Below, in pieces: positions 11,726 through 23,294 of a stretch of 64,000 nucleotides of DNA. Within the stretch, counting starts at the first letter, position 1, and every line of letters starts with the position of its first letter. This DNA comes from Chrysaora quinquecirrha. Lineage: Eukaryota > Cnidaria > Scyphozoa > Semaeostomeae > Pelagiidae. Below the pieces are notes generated by a model. That model saw only the letters and a program-made list of their open reading frames with translations. It was not told the origin of the DNA and made no database searches. The DNA is taken from contig JACTAT010000293.1 of the NCBI GenBank assembly GCA_014526335.1, forward strand, positions 541,589 through 605,588, given 5' to 3'. A program made the position numbers and the translations under genes.

Positions 11726-11838
11726 TAGACTGATTACCTGAGTCCCAGTTATCGCTCATGAAACCGAGGCTAGCACTAAAAGGAGATCGTCCAGCAATTC
11801 AATTCAATAGCGAAACTACGACTCAGGTAATCAGTCTA
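11726..11838. mobile_element. Short MITE with TAGACTGATTACCTGAGTC termini, copy 1
   Basis: Nearly perfect 19-bp inverted ends (TAGACTGATTACCTGAGTC and its complement) enclose about 75 bp. A second copy in opposite orientation at 47353-47483 has a clean 8-bp target duplication. Copy 1 has no matching flanks because its right side abuts the first base of the 1.53-kb tandem array. Confidence 0.85.
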
Positions 11839-14800
11839 CAATCTTGGCCATAAGGGTTGAGAATTTTTATAGAAACAGAAATAATTTTATTTAGGGACCC
11901 CCCTTCCCCCCAACTCAATGTTGTTTGTTGATATTTCTTAAATTCCGTCATTTTCCATTACTGTACTTTATAATGAAACAACATTGAAATGGGGGGAGGG
12001 GGGATTTTCAAAAATTAGGCTGTTTTTTCTGAAGTGAGTGACAAAATGAAGGAAACTCACTTTTTTCGCAACACCTTATGGCCAGGATTGTCTGAGAAAT
12101 GTTTTTGCCTAAAGCTTACAGAAACATATCACAAGGGTCAAACCTATATAATTTGTACCTGTAGAACTCAAATCTGCCAACGAAATTTTTGTGCAGTGTC
12201 CCCATTTTCTGCTATGACGTCTGAATTGGTATTCTGACGTCACGACATAGGATAGGCACCAAATGAGGGGCCTTAGGTAGCAAAAATCTGAGTTATTGGG
12301 GTTAAAGTTTGTGCTTTTCCAGCAACAGATCAAATAAAGCGCAAGTTTTTAGCATGAAAAAGATGAAATTAGTGAAATAGACATCAGCATGTTTATTGTT
12401 GATGGAAAGTATGATGCCGTGAGTAAATAATAATACACCCAAATTTCGTAATATCTCGATGCTTTTATGGAAACTTGGTCTCTCATGAAGTTGTGAAGCA
12501 TTCTTAACACTTGGTGATAAATTTACATCAATTAGCTAGTGATTGATAGGAAACTTGAATGAAAAGATATGCCCCAGATGGCCAATAAGACTAGACTTCA
12601 AGCTGGTTTAGAATTTCTGTTAATTTACTAAGTAACGTCGCAAATGAAGCTAATGACTTGTTGCCTTTCAGGCAACAGCAAAACAGTGTTATCCTGTCTC
12701 ATTACCGTGAAAATTCATTTGAAGTTAAGAAATTTTGCATACTGAGGTCTCACCTAAAGTTTCATGCACGAAATCAGGATTATAAACATTTGCCAACGGG
12801 TAACGCACGGGTAACGCACGGGTAACGCAACGGGTAACGGCTCAGTATGATTTCAACAGGGTAACGGCAAATATATTAAAATATTTCTATAATATTTTAA
12901 TATATTTGCCGTTACCCGAGTTACCCGTTGAAAATCAGTACTGAGCCTTATAGAAATTTTCGTTACCCGTTGCGTTACCCGTGCGTTACCCGTGTGTTAC
13001 CCGTTGAGAATCTTTCTTACTTGGGGAAGAAACAAGTATAAATATACAAAAAACAAGAAAATCGCGAGTGAAACAGAATATTGTCGAAATATAACCATTA
13101 CAAGACAAAGAGCCAGTGAATTGCTCAGGCCAAAATTGCATGTACGTTATTCAAGCCTCACTACCTCGCCGGCCAATTCAGCATAATTGAGCGCGCATAT
13201 TAGGATCAATATTCTGGTCATTCTAGGCCACAAAATATTGATGTGGTGAATGAGACAGTTGTTAATGCAGGGGAAAATGTCCGTGTAGACTGATGAGTCC
13301 TATTCAATATAAGTCTTGGCTATAATGTGCATTAGAACACACACTCTTCAAGGAACTTTTCACACTTTTCCAAAGACAATCTTGGCCATAAGGGTTGAGA
13401 ATTTTTATAGAAACAGAAATAATTTTATTTAGGGACCCCCCTTCCCCCCAACTCAATGTTGTTTGTTGATATTTCTTAAATTCCGTCATTTTCCATTACT
13501 GTACTTTATAATGAAACAACATTGAAATGGGGGGAGGGGGGATTTTCAAAAATTAGGCTGTTTTTTCTGAAGTGAGTGACAAAATGAAGGAAACTCACTT
13601 TTTTCGCAACACCTTATGGCCAGGATTGTCTGAGAAATGTTTTTGCCTAAAGCTTACAGAAACATATCACAAGGGTCAAACCTATATAATTTGTACCTGT
13701 AGAACTCAAATCTGCCAACGAAATTTTTGTGCAGTGTCCCCATTTTCTGCTATGACGTCTGAATTGGTATTCTGACGTCACGACATAGGATAGGCACCAA
13801 ATGAGGGGCCTTAGGTAGCAAAAATCTGAGTTATTGGGGTTAAAGTTTGTGCTTTTCCAGCAACAGATCAAATAAAGCGCAAGTTTTAGCATGAAAAGAT
13901 GAAATTAGTGAAATAGACATCAGCATGTTTATTGTTGATGGAAAGTATGATGCCGTGAGTAAATAATAATACACCCAAATTTCGTAATATCTCGATGCTT
14001 TTATGGAAACTTGGTCTCTCATGAAGTTGTGAAGCATTCTTAACACTTGGTGATAAATTTACATCAATTAGCTAGTGATTGATAGGAAACTTGAATGAAA
14101 AGATATGCCCCAGATGGCCAATAAGACTAGACTTCAAGCTGGTTTAGAATTTCTGTTAATTTACTAAGTAACGTCGCAAATGAAGTTAATGACTTGTTGC
14201 CTTTCAGGCAACAGCAAAACAGTGTTATCCTGTCTCATTACCGTGAAAATTCATTTGAAGTTAAGAAATTTTGCATACTGAGGTCTCACCTAAAGTTTCA
14301 TGCACGAAATCAGGATTATAAACAAATTTCTATAAGGCTCAGTACTGAGGTTAACAGGTAAGGTAACACACTGGTAACGGCAAATATATTAAAATATTTC
14401 TATAATATTTTAATATATTTGCCGTTACCCGTGTTACCCGTTGAAAATCAGTACTGAGCCTTATAGAAATTTTCGTTACCCGTTGCGTTACCCGTGCGTT
14501 ACCCGTGTGTTACCCGTTGAGAATCTTTCTTACTTGGGGAAGAAACAAGTATAAATATACAAAAAACAAGAAAATCGCGAGTGAAACAGAATATTGTCGA
14601 AATATAACCATTACAAGACAAAGAGCCAGTGAATTGCTCAGGCCAAAATTGCATGTACGTTATTCAAGCCTCACTACCTCGCCGGCCAATTCAGCATAAT
14701 TGAGCGCGCATATTAGGATCAATATTCTGGTCATTCTAGGCCACAAAATATTGATGTGGTGAATGAGACAGTTGTTAATGCAGGGGAAAATGTCCGTGTA

Positions 14801-17800
14801 GACTGATGAGTCCTATTCAATATAAGTCTTGGCTATAATGTGCATTAGAACACACACTCTTCAAGGAACTTTTCACACTTTTCCAAAGACAATCTTGGCC
14901 ATAAGGGTTGAGAATTTTTATAGAAACAGAAATAATTTTATTTAGGGACCCCCCTTCCCCCCAACTCAATGTTGTTTGTTGATATTTCTTAAATTCCGTC
15001 ATTTTCCATTACTGTACTTTATAATGAAACAACATTGAAATGGGGGGGAGGGGGGATTTTCAAAATTAGGCTGTTTTTCTGAAGTGAGTGACAAAATGAA
15101 GGAAACTCACTTTTTCGCAACACCTTATGGCCAGGATTGTCTGAGAAATGTTTTGCCTAAAGCTTACAGAAACATATCACAAGGGTCAAACCTATATAAT
15201 TTGTACCTGTAGAACTCAAATCTGCCAACGAAATTTTTGTGCAGTGTCCCCATTTTCTGCTATGACGTCTGAATTGGTATTCTGACGTCACGACATAGGA
15301 TAGGCACCAAATGAGGGGCCTTAGGTAGCAAAAATCTGAGTTATTGGGGTTAAAGTTTGTGCTTTTCCAGCAACAGATCAAATAAAGCGCAAGTTTTTAG
15401 CATGAAAAAGATGAAATTAGTGAAATAGACATCAGCATGTTTATTGTTGATGGAAAGTATGATGCCGTGAGTAAATAATAATACACCCAAATTTCGTAAT
15501 ATCTCGATGCTTTTATGGAAACTTGGTCTCTCATGAAGTTGTGAAGCATTCTTAACACTTGGTGATAAATTTACATCAATTAGCTAGTGATTGATAGGAA
15601 ACTTGAATGAAAAGATATGCCCCAGATGGCCAATAAGACTAGACTTCAAGCTGGTTTAGAATTTCTGTTAATTTACTAAGTAACGTCGCAAATGAAGCTA
15701 ATGACTTGTTGCCTTTCAGGCAACAGCAAAACAGTGTTATCCTGTCTCATTACCGTGAAAATTCATTTGAAGTTAAGAAATTTTGCATACTGAGGTCTCA
15801 CCTAAAGTTTCATGCACGAAATCAGGATTATAAACATTTGCCAACAGGTTAACGCACAACGGGTAAAAATTTCTATAAGGCTCAGTACTGATTTTCAACG
15901 GGTAACAGGGATAACGGCAAATATATTAAAATATTTCTATAATATTTTAATATATTTGCCGTTACCCGTGTTACCCGTTGAAAATCAGTACTGAGCCTTA
16001 TAGAAATTTTTTGTTACCCATTGCGTTACCCGTGCAATACCTGTGTGTTACCCGTTGAGAATCTTTCTTACTTGGGGAAGAAACAAGTATAACTATACAA
16101 AAAACAAGAAAATCGGGAGTGAAACAGAATATTGTCGAAATATAACCATTACAAGACAAAGAGCTAGTGAATTGCTCAGGCCAAAATTGCATGTACGTTA
16201 TTCAAGCCTCACTACCTCGCCGGCCAATTCAGCAAAATTGAGCACGCATATTAGGATCAATATTCTGGTCATTCTAGGCCACAAAATATTGATGTGGTGA
16301 ATGAGACAGTTGTTAATGCAGGGAAAATGTCCGTGTAGACTGATGAGTCCTATTCAATATAAGTCTTGGCTATAATGTGCATTAGAACACACACTCTTCA
16401 AGGAACTTTTCACACTTTTCCAAAGACAATCTTGGCCATAAGGGTTGAGAATTTTATAGAAACAGAAATAATTTTATTTAGGGACCCCCCTTCCCCCCAA
16501 CTCAATGTTGTTTGTTGATATTTCTTAAATTCCGTCATTTTCCATTACTGTACTTTATAATGAAACAACATTGAAATGGGGGAGGGGGATTTTCAAAATT
16601 AGGCTGTTTTTCTGAAGTGAGTGACAAAATGAAGGAAACTCACTTTTTCGCAACACCTTATGGCCAGGATTGTCTGAGAAATGTTTTTGCCTAAAGCTTA
16701 CAGAAACATATCACAAGGGTCAAACCTATATAATTTGTACCTGTAGAACTCAAATCTGCCAACGAAATTTTTGTGCAGTGTCCCCATTTTCTGCTATGAC
16801 GTCTGAATTGGTATTCTGACGTCACGACATAGGATAGGCACCAAATGAGGGCCTTAGGTAGCAAAAATCTGAGTTATTGGGGTTAAAGTTTGTGCTTTTC
16901 CAGCAACAGATCAAATAAAGCGCAAGTTTTAGCATGAAAAGATGAAATTAGTGAAATAGACATCAGCATGTTTATTGTTGATGGAAAGTATGATGCCGTG
17001 AGTAAATAATAATACACCCAAATTTCGTAATATCTCGATGCTTTTATGGAAACTTGGTCTCTCATGAAGTTGTGAAGCATTCTTAACACTTGGTGATAAA
17101 TTTACATCAATTAGCTAGTGATTGATAGGAAACTTGAATGAAAAGATATGCCCCAGATGGCCAATAAGACTAGACTTCAAGCTGGTTTAGAATTTCTGTT
17201 AATTTACTAAGTAACGTCGCAAATGAAGTTAATGACTTGTTGCCTTTCAGGCAACAGCAAAACAGTGTTATCCTGTCTCATTACCGTGAAAATTCATTTG
17301 AAGTTAAGAAATTTTGCATACTGAGGTCTCACCTAAAGTTTCATGCACGAAATCAGGATTATAAACATTTGCCAACAGGTAACGCACAGGTAACAGGCAC
17401 AGGTAACGGCAAATATATTAAAATATTTCTATAATATTTTAATATATTTGCCGTTACACGTGTTAACGGCAAATATAGTAAAATATTTCTATAATATTTT
17501 AAATATTTGCCGTTACCCGTGTTACCTGTTGAAAATCAGTACTGTTGCCGTTACCTGTCGTTACTGTTGCGTTACCTGTGTTGTTACCTGTTGAGAATCT
17601 TTCTTACTTGGGGAAGAAACAAGTATAAATATACAAAAAACAAGAAAATCGCGAGTGAAACAGAATATTGTCGAAATATAACCATTACAAGACAAAGAGC
17701 CAGTGAATTGCTCAGGCCAAAATTGCATGTACGTTATTCAAGCCTCACTACCTCGCCGGCCAATTCAGCATAATTGAGCGCGCATATTAGGATCAATATT

Positions 17801-19724
17801 CTGGTCATTCTAGGCCACAAAATATTGATGTGGTGAATGAGACAGTTGTTAATGCAGGGAAAATGTCCGTGTAGACTGATGAGTCCTATTCAATATAAGT
17901 CTTGGCTATAATGTGCATTAGAACACACACTCTTCAAGGAACTTTTCACACTTTTCCAAAGACAATCTTGGCCATAAGGGTTGAGAATTTTTATAGAAAC
18001 AGAAATAATTTTATTTAGGGACCCCCCTTCCCCCCAACTCAATGTTGTTTGTTGATATTTCTTAAATTCCGTCATTTTCCATTACTGTACTTTATAATGA
18101 AACAACATTGAAATGGGGGAGGGGATTTTCAAAATTAGGCTGTTTTTCTGAAGTGAGTGACAAAATGAAGGAAACTCACTTTTTTCGCAACACCTTATGG
18201 CCAGGATTGTCTGAGAAATGTTTTTGCCTAAAGCTTACAGAAACATATCACAAGGGTCAAACCTATATAATTTTTACCTGTAGAACTCAAATCTGCCAAC
18301 GAAATCTTTGTGCAGTGTCCCCATTTTCTGCTATGACGTCTGAATTGGTATTCTGACGTCACGACATAGGATAGGCACCAAATGAGGGGCCTTAGGTAGC
18401 AAAAATCTGAGTTATTGGGGTTAAAGTTTGTGCTTTTCCAGCAACAGATCAAATAAAGCGCAAGTTTTTAGCATGAAAAAGATGAAATTAGTGAAATAGA
18501 CATCAGCATGTTTATTGTTGATGGAAAGTATGATGCCGTGAGTAAATAATAATACACCCAAATTTCGTAATATCTCGATGCTTTTATGGAAACTTGGTCT
18601 CTCATGAAGTTGTGAAGCATTCTTAACACTTGGTGATAAATTTACATCAATTAGCTAGTGATTGATAGGAAACTTGAATGAAAAGATATGCCCCAGATGG
18701 CCAATAAGACTAGACTTCAAGCTGGTTTAGAATTTCTGTTAATTTACTAAGTAACGTCGCAAATGAAGTTAATGACTTGTTGCCTTTCAGGCAACAGCAA
18801 AACAGTGTTATCCTGTCTCATTACCGTGAAAATTCATTTGAAGTTAAGAAATTTTGCATACTGAGGTCTCACCTAAAGTTTCATGCACGAAATCAGGATT
18901 ATAAACATTTGCCAACAGGTAACGCACAGGTAACAGTACTGATTTTAACAGGTAACAGGTAACGGCAAATATATTAAAATATTTCTATAATATTTTAATA
19001 TATTTGCCGTTACGGTGTTACCTGTTGAAAATCAGTACTGAGCCTTATAGAAATTTTCGTTACCTGTTGCGTTACCTGTGCGTTACCCGTGTGTTACCTG
19101 TTGAGAATCTTTCTTACTTGGGAAGAAACAAGTATAAATATACAAAAAACAAGAAAATCGCGAGTGAAACAGAATATTGTCGAAATATAACCATTACAAG
19201 ACAAAGAGCCAGTGAATTGCTCAGGCCAAAATTGCATGTACGTTATTCAAGCCTCACTACCTCGCCGGCCAATTCAGCATAATTGAGCGCGCATATTAGG
19301 ATCAATATTCTGGTCATTCTAGGCCACAAAATATTGATGTGGTGAATGAGACAGTTGTTAATGCAGGGAAAATGTCCGTGTAGACTGATGAGTCCTATTC
19401 AATATAAGTCTTGGCTATAATGTGCATTAGAACACACACTCTTCAAGGAACTTTTCACACTTTTCCAAAGACAATCTTGGCCATAAGGGTTGAGAATTTT
19501 TATAGAAACAGAAATAATTTTATTTAGGGACCCCCCTTCCCCCCAACTCAATGTTGTTTGTTGATATTTCTTAAATTCCGTCATTTTCCATTACTGTACT
19601 TTATAATGAAACAACATTGAAATGGGGGGAGGGGGGATTTTCAAAAATTAGGCTGTTTTTTCTGAAGTGAGTGACAAAATGAAGGAAACTCACTTTTTTC
19701 GCAACACCTTATGGCCAGGATTGT
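11838..19724. repeat. Tandem array of about 5.15 units of about 1.53 kb
   Basis: The phrase GTGAGTGACAAAATGAAGG recurs at about 12033, 13571, 15084, 16616, 18152 and 19668, giving spacings of 1513-1538 bp. Units are nearly identical except at homopolymers and around a central hairpin. Each unit includes a GACGTC..TGACGTCA pair, a CCGTTACCCG-rich block and ATAATGTGCATTAGAAC. The 60-90 residue reading frames recur only because the DNA is duplicated; one is broken by single-base deletions in unit 3. The array ends abruptly about 235 bp before the FARSB start codon. I see no transposase or known satellite signature. Confidence 0.95.
12859..12917. repeat. Hairpin in array unit 1; equivalents in every unit
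   Basis: A 27-bp perfect stem (GGGTAACGGCAAATATATTA and seven more bases) has a 5-base TCTAT loop. Equivalents are near 14376-14431, 15912-15966, 17403-17458 (with a shortened duplicate at 17463-17518) and 18957-19014. To the right each unit carries repeated CGTTACCCGT words that could pair with GGGTAAC words on the left, extending the foldback. Left arms differ between units while right arms stay nearly constant. Confidence 0.9.
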
Positions 19725-19959
19725 AGTTTCAAGTTTCAATGTTTCATCAGCTGTTATCTCAATACGAGGCTAAAGTTTTGAGATAGAGGCTAAGGACTGT
19801 TTGACCAAAAAAGAAGCATGCACTATTATTAGGCTCTCAAATACTCCAATTCAATTCGAATCGACTTCTTACTTCCATGCATGTTATTCTAAAAGCAGGA
19901 TTCTCAGATCAGTTCAGGTGGAGTTCGTTTCTTTTTATCACAAGCAACATTGAAATAAA

Positions 19960-22900
19960 ATGCCTACTGTAGGAGTGAAGAGAGATCTACTTTTCGAAAA
20001 GCTTGGCAGAACGTATAGTAAGCTAATTTCTATCTGTAGTTTGTCATAAGATACGATAATATCGACCCGCGCGACGACGCAAATCGGTGATTGCAATGTC
20101 TTTAGGCCTACACTGCTGACTGCAATGCCTACGGTATATCTGCAGAAAGAAAAGATATATCAAGTACTGCCAGTCTGCAGAGTGTGGGTGGATGGTGCAC
20201 CTGAGATATTTTTGCTCAAATCATTCCGCGCACCATTGTTCTATTGTTTCCATATAAAAAAGTCTTTGTTCAAATCATATTTTCGCCCCTGCACCAGCCA
20301 GTAGTTTCTTGGCAATGGCACCCTCGAGATCTTGTTGAAACAGTGTGCACTCTGCAGCCTGGAAGTACCATATAACTCATAAATTTTTCAGTCCCTATTT
20401 GTACCCATTGCCTAGAAGTTTTTGATTTCAGTCACCTACTTTCATTATAAAGCATTATATTTTATATTAATTATGATGTCTTCTCGATTCCAGCTGATGA
20501 AGAGTTTGATGAGTTGTGCTTCGATTATGGACTTGAACTGGATGAAGTGGTAATACACTGTCTTTTTTGATTCGTTATTTCTTTTCTTTTGTGGTATCAG
20601 CCCTTCCTATGATATCTTGTTGCTTGATACCAAGACCCATCATTATCCCCATCTCAATTTGGCCACATCTTGAGCCCAGGGTGCCTGGGGGGGGGGGGGT
20701 TAATGGCATATGGATGGACAGGGGTGTGCTGCCACTGCATTTTTAGAGAATTGCAGGGCTGAAAACCCAACGATATTGGTGGCAAATATGTGTACCAGCA
20801 TCATATTAACCCCCCTGGGCCAAGGTAACTCATAGACAACATAGACTGCATTCCATGCAGTTTGAGCCAAAGGTCTTCAGAATGGAAAAGAAAGATTGCC
20901 TGTTGTTTTTTCTATTGTTCCATTGACTCCTCTTTGGGTATCTTTGGCCCGCCATTACACAAAATTCACCATGGTAAGAATGCCGTATTGTTTAAAAGAA
21001 TGTATCAATGTATCAATCAATGTTTTCAGACATCAGAAAAGCAGATGATATCAAAGGAGCAAGGTGAAGAAAAAGCTGCTGATGCATCTGATGAAATCAT
21101 CTATAAAATTGATGTTCCTGCTAATAGGTATATAGTCATTTCAATTATTTGCTGTGTGCTTCTTTCCCACTTCCAAAGCTCTTTCCGTTTGTACAGGAAA
21201 TTGAAATCTTAATAGTATTATATTCAATTTTTTAGATATGATCTTTTGTGCCTTGAAGGACTGAGCAGAAGTTTGCTCGTTTTCCTAGGAAAGTAAGTTT
21301 TCTTTATACTTCTGGAAAGGCTTATAATACATCAAAGTAATTCTATTGTGTTCTAAAAATATGACAACAATGGCAAATTTTGTTTTTTATTTCGCTTATT
21401 TCAACAATGTTTGAAATGGAGTTTCTCAGTCTATTTGATCTCTTAAATTCTTAAATTACTTTATCTATTTTTTGAAAGAGTACCAATCCCTCAATACAAG
21501 GCCATTCAACCTGAAAGCCAACAATTGCTCGAAATAAAACCAGAGGTAAAAGTTTTTTCATTCTGCGTTCTCTAAAATCTCAAACTTGGTTTCCATTCTG
21601 TATTGCTTGATTTAAGTATGGTCCTTTGTTTTCATTCTAACTACATGTAGGGTTCCTTATAAATTGGTTCTTTAAAAAAGCGTGTAGTCCATTAGTGTAT
21701 GAAATTCTGGGAGAGTTCACAAAAAAAGCAATTGTAGGCTCTGCTCTATTCTTGGAATGAAATGCTTTGAAAAGTGAGCTGTAAAACAGAACAGAATCGA
21801 AGGGTTCGTTTTCCGAAATTTCAAATTTGTAGAAATTTTTTAAACTGTTGTCTAAATACCTGACAGGTAACTTCATTTCCTTGATTTCTCTCTCTCTAGA
21901 CAGCCAAAGTGAGGCCACATTGCGTGGCTGCAGTGCTGAGGAATATAACATTTACTCAGGTAAGTTATAGCCCCCACCCCCCCAGTTTAAAATCTGTATT
22001 AGTAGAATAGATACATATCCATATTTTGAGTCTAATTATTTTTTTCATCCAGTGTAACCGTTTTGCTGTTACTCTTAGTTGCGTAATTGCTGGGGGGTTG
22101 GAATAAACGGAGGGGGGTCAGAATTTGTTTGACAAATTGTCAGAAAACTTCTGAAACGTTTTGCCATCAGCCCTTTAGTACTTTTAGGCTAAGGTTATCT
22201 ATAGTTCTAACCAAGAAAGAGAGTATAAAAGTGAAATTTCACACGAAGAAAGGCACAGTTAATTCAGTCAAAAATATCGACATCAATATTAATGGAAATC
22301 TAATAAGCGGTGGTCCTAATAAGAGCGGGATTGGTGGAAACTTTAAAGTAGTTTTTATCCTTGCCATTATTTTTCTATATTTTTCTTTTCAAGGATTCTT
22401 ACAATAGTTTCATTGAGTTACAAGACAAGCTACATCAAAACATATGCCGGAAAAGAACATTGGTCGCAATTGGAACACATGATCTGGACACTATCAAAGG
22501 ACCATTTAGATACACAGCGGAGCCACCAAATGAAATTAAATTCAAGGCACTAAATCAAGTGAGAAGATACGTGTTTTTTTGCATGGCAAAATCACTCGCT
22601 CAACAAACTTTATCTATGAAATTACGTACAAAATATTTTACGTGGCCTTGTTATGTGAATAACTATATGACCAACAAGCTAAATAACTAGCTAAACAATT
22701 AACTTACTAACTAACTAACTTACTAACTAACTCACTATCTAGCTAGCTAACTAACTAACTATCTAACTGAATGATTAACTTACTAAATAACTAACTAACT
22801 AACTAACTAAAACTAACTAACTAACTAACTAACAAACTAACTAACTAACTAAGTAAGTAACAAATTAACTAACTAACTAACTAACTAAGTAAGTAACTAA

Positions 22901-23235
22901 TCAACTAATCAACTAAATGATTAACCAACTGACTAACCGACCAACGAGCTAACTAACTAACCAACCAACCAACTAACCAACCATCTAACTAACTAACTAA
23001 CTAACTTACTAACTAAGTAACTAACTAACAAACTAATTTACTAACTAACTAACTAAGTAACTAAGTAACTAACTTACTAACTAATTTACTAACTAACTAA
23101 CTAACTAAGTAAGTAACTAACTAACTGACTAACTAATTAACTAGCTAGCTAGCTAACTAACTATCTAACTGAATGACCAACGTGCTAAATAACTAACTAA
23201 CTAACTAACTAAAACTAAATAACTAACTAACTAAA

Positions 23236-23294
<59 letters not shown>

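Noticed and set aside
13290..13312. CTGATGAGTCC in each array unit as a hammerhead ribozyme start
   Set aside because: The sequence matches the canonical first half, but no GAAA preceded by a complementary stem II strand follows within reach.
12034..19584. Recurring 60-90 residue frames in the 1.53-kb units, apparently conserved
   Set aside because: Conservation follows from recent tandem duplication; one frame is broken by homopolymer deletions in unit 3, and no family signature is present.
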